Of a stretch of 17,019 nucleotides of DNA, positions 13,214 to 17,019 are shown piece after piece. The position numbers and the translations under genes were made by a program. Origin of the DNA: DATLNF01 sp035536235 (GTDB taxonomy: Bacteria > Actinomycetota > Actinomycetes > BP-191). The first letter of the stretch is position 1; each line of letters begins with the position of its first letter. Location: the NCBI GenBank assembly GCA_035536235.1, contig DATLOQ010000087.1:1-17019 (forward strand). The letters are read 5' to 3'. The notes below the pieces were generated by a model. The model made no database searches, was not told the DNA's origin, and saw only the letters and a program-made list of their open reading frames with translations.

Positions 13214-14107
13214 TCAGTCGGCGCGCAGGGAGGGGCTCCAGCGGCGGAGCAGGCGAAGCTGCAGGGCCACCAGCAGGCCGGTGACCACCGTCAGCACCAG
13301 AGCGAGCGCGGCCGCGTCGCCGAACCGGAGCTCGCGGAAGCCGCGTTCGTAGATCAGCACCGGCAGGGTCTTGGTGGCGTTGAGCGGGCCACCGCGGGTG
13401 AGCAGCAGCGTCGGCACGAGGGTCACCTGCATGCTCGTCAGCAGGTCCCGCGCGCTGAGCAGGCCCAGCACGGGCGCGAGTCCGGGCAGGGTGACCCGTC
13501 GAAAGGCCGCCCAGGCTCCAGCGCCTTCGGCCCGCGCGACGTCGTACAGCACGGTCGGCAGCTCGCGGCGCGCGGCGAGAGTGACGAGGAAGCCCTCCCC
13601 CACCGCGAAGACGGCGATGGCGATGATGGTCAGCCGCGCGCCCCAGGTCGAGAGCAGCACTGGGCTGGGGGTCTCCCCGACCGCGCGTGTGATCAGGCCC
13701 ACCGGACCGTAGACCGGGTTGACGATCCACAGCCAGACCAGCGCGGTCGCCGGCTCGGGTACGACGCTCGGCGCGTACACCGCGACCCGGCCGGAGACCG
13801 CGAGTCGCTCCCGCCGGTGCATCAGCAGCGCCAGGGCCAGCCCGCCGGCGATCCGCAGCGGCACAGCGATCGCGAGGAAGACGCCGGTGGAGACGAGTGC
13901 GGAGCGCAGCTCGGGATAGCGAAGCAGGTCGCGGAACACATCGAGCCCGACGAAGCGAGCCGGCGTGATCGCGTCGTAGCGGGTGAAGGCGAAGTACGAC
14001 GTGGCGACCACCGGGATGACGACGAGAGCGACGGCGCCGACGAGGAAAGGCGAGAGCATCGCCCACAGCCCGGCGCGATAGCCGACTCGACGTCCAGACC
14101 CGTTCAC
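13214..14107 (-). CDS. CUT1-type sugar ABC transporter permease (MalF/UgpA-like)
   Basis: A 297-residue inner-membrane permease with about six helices and the cytoplasmic EAA loop that docks on the ATPase: YDVARAEGAGAWAAFRRVTLP (188-208). Sequence such as SPFLVGAVALVVIPV and VNPVYGPVGL is typical of the MalF/UgpA/LacF group. The GTG at 14107 overlaps the ATPase stop (GTGA). It is the last gene of the permease-ATPase-permease set. The substrate is presumably a carbohydrate or similar solute but cannot be named; no binding protein is next to it, and nine bases later the convergent EF-G-like gene ends. Confidence 0.92.
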   Translation of the reverse strand: MNGSGRRVGYRAGLWAMLSPFLVGAVALVVIPVVATSYFAFTRYDAITPARFVGLDVFRDLLRYPELRSALVSTGVFLAIAVPLRIAGGLALALLMHRRERLAVSGRVAVYAPSVVPEPATALVWLWIVNPVYGPVGLITRAVGETPSPVLLSTWGARLTIIAIAVFAVGEGFLVTLAARRELPTVLYDVARAEGAGAWAAFRRVTLPGLAPVLGLLSARDLLTSMQVTLVPTLLLTRGGPLNATKTLPVLIYERGFRELRFGDAAALALVLTVVTGLLVALQLRLLRRWSPSLRAD

Positions 14108-15144
14108 CGCACCGGCCCCAGCGCCACCGCGCGCCCTGACGCGTCGAAGACGTGGACCCGCTCCGGGAGGACCCGCACACCTACCCGGTCGCCGGGCACG
14201 ACCCGTACGCCGGGCGGCACCCGCACGACGAGCGGAAAACCGCCGATGTCGAGGACGACGTGCAGCTCGCTGCCGACGTCCTCCACAGCCGTCACGGAGT
14301 GAGCCAGCTCCACGAGGTCGAGCCGGACGTCCTCCGCCCGGACCCCCAGGGTCGCGCCGGCCGGGACGGCGAACGGCGGTCGCACCGGGCTGCCGACGAG
14401 GTCAGCGGGCAGCAGGCTCATCGGCGGCGTGCCGACGAAGCTCGCGACGAAAGCCGTAGCGGGCCGCTCGTAGAGGTCGCGCACCGCGTCGACCTGCTCC
14501 ACGACCCCGTCCCGGAGCACTGCCACCCGGTCGCCGGCGGTCATCGCCTCGGACTGGTCGTGCGTCACGTAGACGGCGCAGCGCCCGTCGGCGCGCAGCA
14601 GGTCGGCCAGCTCCCGACGAGCTGACGCACGCAGCACCGGGTCCAGGCTGGACAACGGCTCGTCGAGGCAGAAGACCACCGGGTCTCGCACCAGCGAGCG
14701 AGCGAGCGCAGTGCGCTGGCGTTCACCACCCGAGAGCTGCGAAGGCAGCCGGTCGAGCAAGGCGTCGAGACGCAGCGCCGTCGCAGCCTCGGTCACCCGC
14801 CGCGCGCGTTCCTCTCTCGGGACGCGGCGCACCCGCATGCCGAAAGCGATGTTCTCGCGGACCGTCAGGTGCGGGAACAGCGCAAAACCCTGAAACACCA
14901 TGGCGACCGGACGACGCTCCGGCGGCACTCCAGCCATGTCCCGACCGCCGATCGACAGTTGTCCGGATGACGGCTCGAGCAGACCGCAGACGAGACGGAG
15001 CAGCGTGCTCTTCCCCGAGCCCGACGGGCCGACTACTGCCAGGACTTCGCCAGGACCGACGGAGAGGGTCACGTCCCGCAGAGCCGGAGCCTGTGCCCGG
15101 CGGTAGTGGAACCCGACGCCATCGAGAGCGAGGCCGCCGGTCAC
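14104..15144 (-). CDS. CUT1-type ABC transporter ATPase (MalK/UgpC-like)
   Basis: The 346-residue ATPase powers the adjoining permeases. Walker A is GPSGSGKS (39-46), the Q-loop is Gln85 in VFQGFALFPH, the signature is LSGGERQR (137-144), Walker B is VVFCLDEP (156-163, Glu162 catalytic), the D-loop SSLD follows, and the switch His is His195. The C-terminal 110 residues form the MalK-type OB/TOBE regulatory domain (GVRAEDVRLDL, VRVLPERVHVFD). The frame is open far upstream, but GTG 15144 is right: it gives the family N-terminus, has AAGGTG five bases before it, and overlaps the stop of the upstream permease (GTGA). Confidence 0.94.
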   Translation of the reverse strand: MTGGLALDGVGFHYRRAQAPALRDVTLSVGPGEVLAVVGPSGSGKSTLLRLVCGLLEPSSGQLSIGGRDMAGVPPERRPVAMVFQGFALFPHLTVRENIAFGMRVRRVPREERARRVTEAATALRLDALLDRLPSQLSGGERQRTALARSLVRDPVVFCLDEPLSSLDPVLRASARRELADLLRADGRCAVYVTHDQSEAMTAGDRVAVLRDGVVEQVDAVRDLYERPATAFVASFVGTPPMSLLPADLVGSPVRPPFAVPAGATLGVRAEDVRLDLVELAHSVTAVEDVGSELHVVLDIGGFPLVVRVPPGVRVVPGDRVGVRVLPERVHVFDASGRAVALGPVR

Positions 15145-15953
15145 GCCGACACCTTGGTCCCGTCGCTGTCCTGCAGCAGCGGTCGCTGCACCGCGAGAAG
15201 AACGAGGAGCGCAGGTACGGCGAGGAGCACGGCACCGGCCAGCATCACCGGCAGCTCGGTCGGGTCGAGCTGCGCCAGCTCGCCGATCCCGAGCGGCAGC
15301 GTTCGACGGTCCGGCGTCTGGACGTAGAGCAGCGCGTCGAGGTAGTTGCCCCAGTGGAAGACGAAGGCGACTGCGGCGATGGCCGTCGTAGTGGCCGTGA
15401 CCATCGGCAGGCCAACTCGCCACCAGGTGCGCAGCGCGGAGGCTCCCTCGAGACGCGCGGCGTCCCAGATCTCCGGCGGGATGCGGGAGAACGACCGATA
15501 GGCGAGCAGGACGGTGAACGGGGTGGTGGCCACCAGCGCCGGCGCCATCAGCGGCACGAAGGTGTCGAGCACCCCGAGTCGCAGGTAGATCACGAACCGG
15601 GCGACCCACAGCATCGGCAACGGCACCATGAGCAACGCCACTATGGCACCGACCAGCAGCCGGCGAGATCGTCGCGGCAGCTGCGCAAGAGCGAAGCCGG
15701 CCCAGCTCGCCACGATGACCGTCATCGGCACGGCGACCGCCACGACCGCCACGGAGTTGGCGAGGAGTCGACCGAGCGGCACAGCGTCGGCGGCGCCGCG
15801 ATAGCCGCCGAGGCCGGCATCTCGAGGCACCAGCTCGAAGCCCTCCGGGGGCGGCGCGCCCAGGCGGCGCAACGAGCCGCTCACCATGAAGGCGATCGGC
15901 AGGAGGAACACCACGATGACCAGCAGTCGGGCAGCGGTCCGCGGCGCCGTCAT
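15141..15953 (-). CDS. CUT1-type sugar ABC transporter permease (MalG-like)
   Basis: A 270-residue permease with about six helices, the partner of the MalF-like protein. The EAA loop is IWDAARLEGASALRTWWRVG (162-181), and HWGNYLDALLY (200-210) is a MalG-family landmark. The ATG at 15953 gives the usual N-terminus with the first helix at about 8-26; the longer open frame to 16094 overlaps the HIT gene and lacks membrane character. It begins 19 bases after the HIT stop, so it is probably co-transcribed with thrS-HIT, and its stop overlaps the ATPase start. Confidence 0.92.
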   Translation of the reverse strand: MTAPRTAARLLVIVVFLLPIAFMVSGSLRRLGAPPPEGFELVPRDAGLGGYRGAADAVPLGRLLANSVAVVAVAVPMTVIVASWAGFALAQLPRRSRRLLVGAIVALLMVPLPMLWVARFVIYLRLGVLDTFVPLMAPALVATTPFTVLLAYRSFSRIPPEIWDAARLEGASALRTWWRVGLPMVTATTTAIAAVAFVFHWGNYLDALLYVQTPDRRTLPLGIGELAQLDPTELPVMLAGAVLLAVPALLVLLAVQRPLLQDSDGTKVSA

Positions 15954-15972
15954 CCGGCACCCGTGGCGCAAT

Positions 15973-16500
15973 TCATGCGCGCGGCCAGGCCGCCGCGAGG
16001 CTCGACCGGGTGTCGGCCAGGAGCTGGGGCAGCACCCTGGTGTGGCCAACCACCGGCATGAAGTTGGTGTCACCACCCCACCGCGGCACCACATGCTGGT
16101 GCAGGTGCGCGGCGATGCCGGCCCCTGCCACCGTGCCCAGGTTGAGCCCGACGTTGAAGCCCTGCGCCCCCGTGACCTCCCGCAGCACCCGCAGGGCGGT
16201 CTGGGTCAACGCGGCGATCTCGGTGGTCTCGTCCGGAGTGAGCTCGCAGTAGTCCGCGACATGCCGGAAGGGCACCAGCATGAGATGACCTGGGTTGTAC
16301 GGATAGAGGTTGAGGACTACGTACGCCGCTTCCCCCCTCGCGACGATGAGCCCGGCGACGTCCCCCATCCCGGGCACCTCGCAGAAGGGACAGCCCTCAC
16401 CCCTCGGGCCGCCCTTGATGTAAGCGAGCCGGTGCGGAGTCCAGAGCCGCTGGAACGAGTCCGGCTCCCCCACGCCGTCTTGCAGGTCGTGGTCGCTCAC
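15973..16500 (-). CDS. HIT-family protein, Ap4A phosphorylase-like
   Basis: A 175-residue histidine-triad protein with the motif HLHQHVV (His132, His134, His136; His134 should carry the nucleotide intermediate). NLYPYNPGHLMLVPFRHV (64-81) and GFNVGLNLGTVAGAGIAAHL (114-133) are typical of the actinobacterial group next to thrS, one member of which in M. tuberculosis (Rv2613c) is an Ap4A phosphorylase. CPFC (37-40) near the N-terminus may bind zinc. The GTG at 16500 overlaps the thrS stop (GTGA). ThrS-type synthetases make Ap4A as a side product, so coupling to an Ap4A-cleaving enzyme is plausible; this is inference. Confidence 0.92.
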   Translation of the reverse strand: MSDHDLQDGVGEPDSFQRLWTPHRLAYIKGGPRGEGCPFCEVPGMGDVAGLIVARGEAAYVVLNLYPYNPGHLMLVPFRHVADYCELTPDETTEIAALTQTALRVLREVTGAQGFNVGLNLGTVAGAGIAAHLHQHVVPRWGGDTNFMPVVGHTRVLPQLLADTRSSLAAAWPRA

Positions 16501-17019
16501 CCGGCGGGTGCCGCCTCCGCGCGCAGCGCGTGAGGGTCGACGAGCCGCTGGGCGATCACGGCCAGGATCTCGGCGACTGCGTCGTCCACCGGGACGCCGT
16601 TGGACTGCGAGCCGTCGCGGTAGCGGAAGGACACCGCGCCGGCCGCGACGTCCTCACCGCCGGCCAGGAGCATGAACGGCACCTTCTGCTTCTGCGCAGT
16701 GCGGATCTTCTTCTGCATCCGCTCGTCGGAGTGGTCGACCTCCGCCCGGATGCCGTCCTGACGCAGGCGGTTGACGAACTCCTGCAGGTACGCCCCGTGG
16801 TCTTCGCGGATCGGGATGCCCACGACCTGCACCGGGGCTAGCCACGCCGGGAACGCGCCGGCGTAGTGCTCGGTGAGGATGCCGAAGAACCGCTCGATCG
16901 ACCCGAACAGCGCCCGGTGGATCATCACGGGCTGCTGCCGGCTCCCGTCGGCCGACTGGTACTCCAGCCCGAACCGCTTGGGCTGATTGAAGTCGACCTG
17001 GATCGTCGACATCTGCCAG
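16497..17019 (-). CDS. thrS: threonyl-tRNA synthetase, C-terminal part
   Basis: ThrS charges tRNA-Thr. Only the last 173 residues are present; the gene enters from the right edge, and WQ precedes the internal Met at 17012, which is not the start. Visible are the end of the class II catalytic core (STIQVDFNQPKRFGLEY; motif 3 region HRALFGSIERFFGILTE) and the anticodon-binding domain (WLAPVQVVGIPIREDHGAYL, then LRQDGIRAEVDHSDERMQKKIRTAQKQKVPFMLLAGG). The C-terminus is slightly extended (ALRAEAAPAG). Its stop overlaps the HIT start. Confidence 0.97.
   Translation of the reverse strand, partial: WQMSTIQVDFNQPKRFGLEYQSADGSRQQPVMIHRALFGSIERFFGILTEHYAGAFPAWLAPVQVVGIPIREDHGAYLQEFVNRLRQDGIRAEVDHSDERMQKKIRTAQKQKVPFMLLAGGEDVAAGAVSFRYRDGSQSNGVPVDDAVAEILAVIAQRLVDPHALRAEAAPAG

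Noticed and set aside
13185..14180. 331-codon minus-strand frame overlapping the MalF-like permease
   Set aside because: Arg-rich off-frame translation; the 13214-14107 frame has the membrane helices and EAA loop.
14104..15960. 618-residue version of the ABC ATPase with a long N-terminal extension
   Set aside because: The extension overlaps the MalG-like permease in another frame and is low-complexity; GTG 15144 has a ribosome binding site and the family N-terminus.

Overview
This window comes from the chromosome of a high-GC actinobacterium (Actinomycetes). The GC-rich codon use, many GTG starts, an IdeR/DtxR-type iron box, an actinobacterial SOS box and genes for phosphatidylinositol mannoside synthesis all point there. 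Genus cannot be read from the sequence. Apart from two genes cut by the window edges, nothing looks like phage, plasmid or insertion sequence. No rRNA, tRNA or CRISPR array was seen, and no gene-free stretch exceeds 300 bases.

Right end, read leftward on the minus strand (17019 to 13214): the 3' part of thrS, a HIT-family nucleotide phosphorylase/hydrolase, then a CUT1-type sugar ABC transporter (permease, ATPase, permease) with no substrate-binding protein. Most junctions overlap by 4 bases (GTGA). An EF-G-like GTPase (11105-13204, plus strand) converges on the transporter. Next comes the phospholipid block on the minus strand: pgsA, the PIM acyltransferase and pimA, which together make phosphatidylinositol phosphate and then mannosylate and acylate the PI anchor. 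In many actinobacteria thrS, HIT, pgsA, acyltransferase and pimA are contiguous. Here the transporter and the GTPase lie between HIT and pgsA.

Middle (8201 to 5008): a membrane-anchored cupredoxin, an SRPBCC protein on the plus strand, a LemA-like membrane protein and a DUF3048 lipoprotein. A GC-rich hairpin sits between the convergent SRPBCC and cupredoxin genes.

Left part, all minus strand: pdxS and pdxT (the two subunits of PLP synthase), yebC, then ruvC-ruvA-ruvB (Holliday junction resolvasome) behind a perfect-consensus LexA box. A 154-bp gap between pdxS and pdxT carries two 16-bp direct repeats about five helical turns apart. RuvB has an unusual N-terminal extension encoded by eight 15-bp tandem repeats. 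Downstream of ruvB, where yajC-secDF often lie, the window ends in the start of a lipoprotein gene under a good IdeR-type iron box.

Most of the window is conserved housekeeping. The features most worth a second look are the repeat extension of RuvB, the pdx direct repeats, the iron-boxed lipoprotein, the binding-protein-less transporter coupled to thrS-HIT, the five-helix cupredoxin with intramembrane histidines, and non-canonical motif residues in PgsA and the EF-G-like GTPase.
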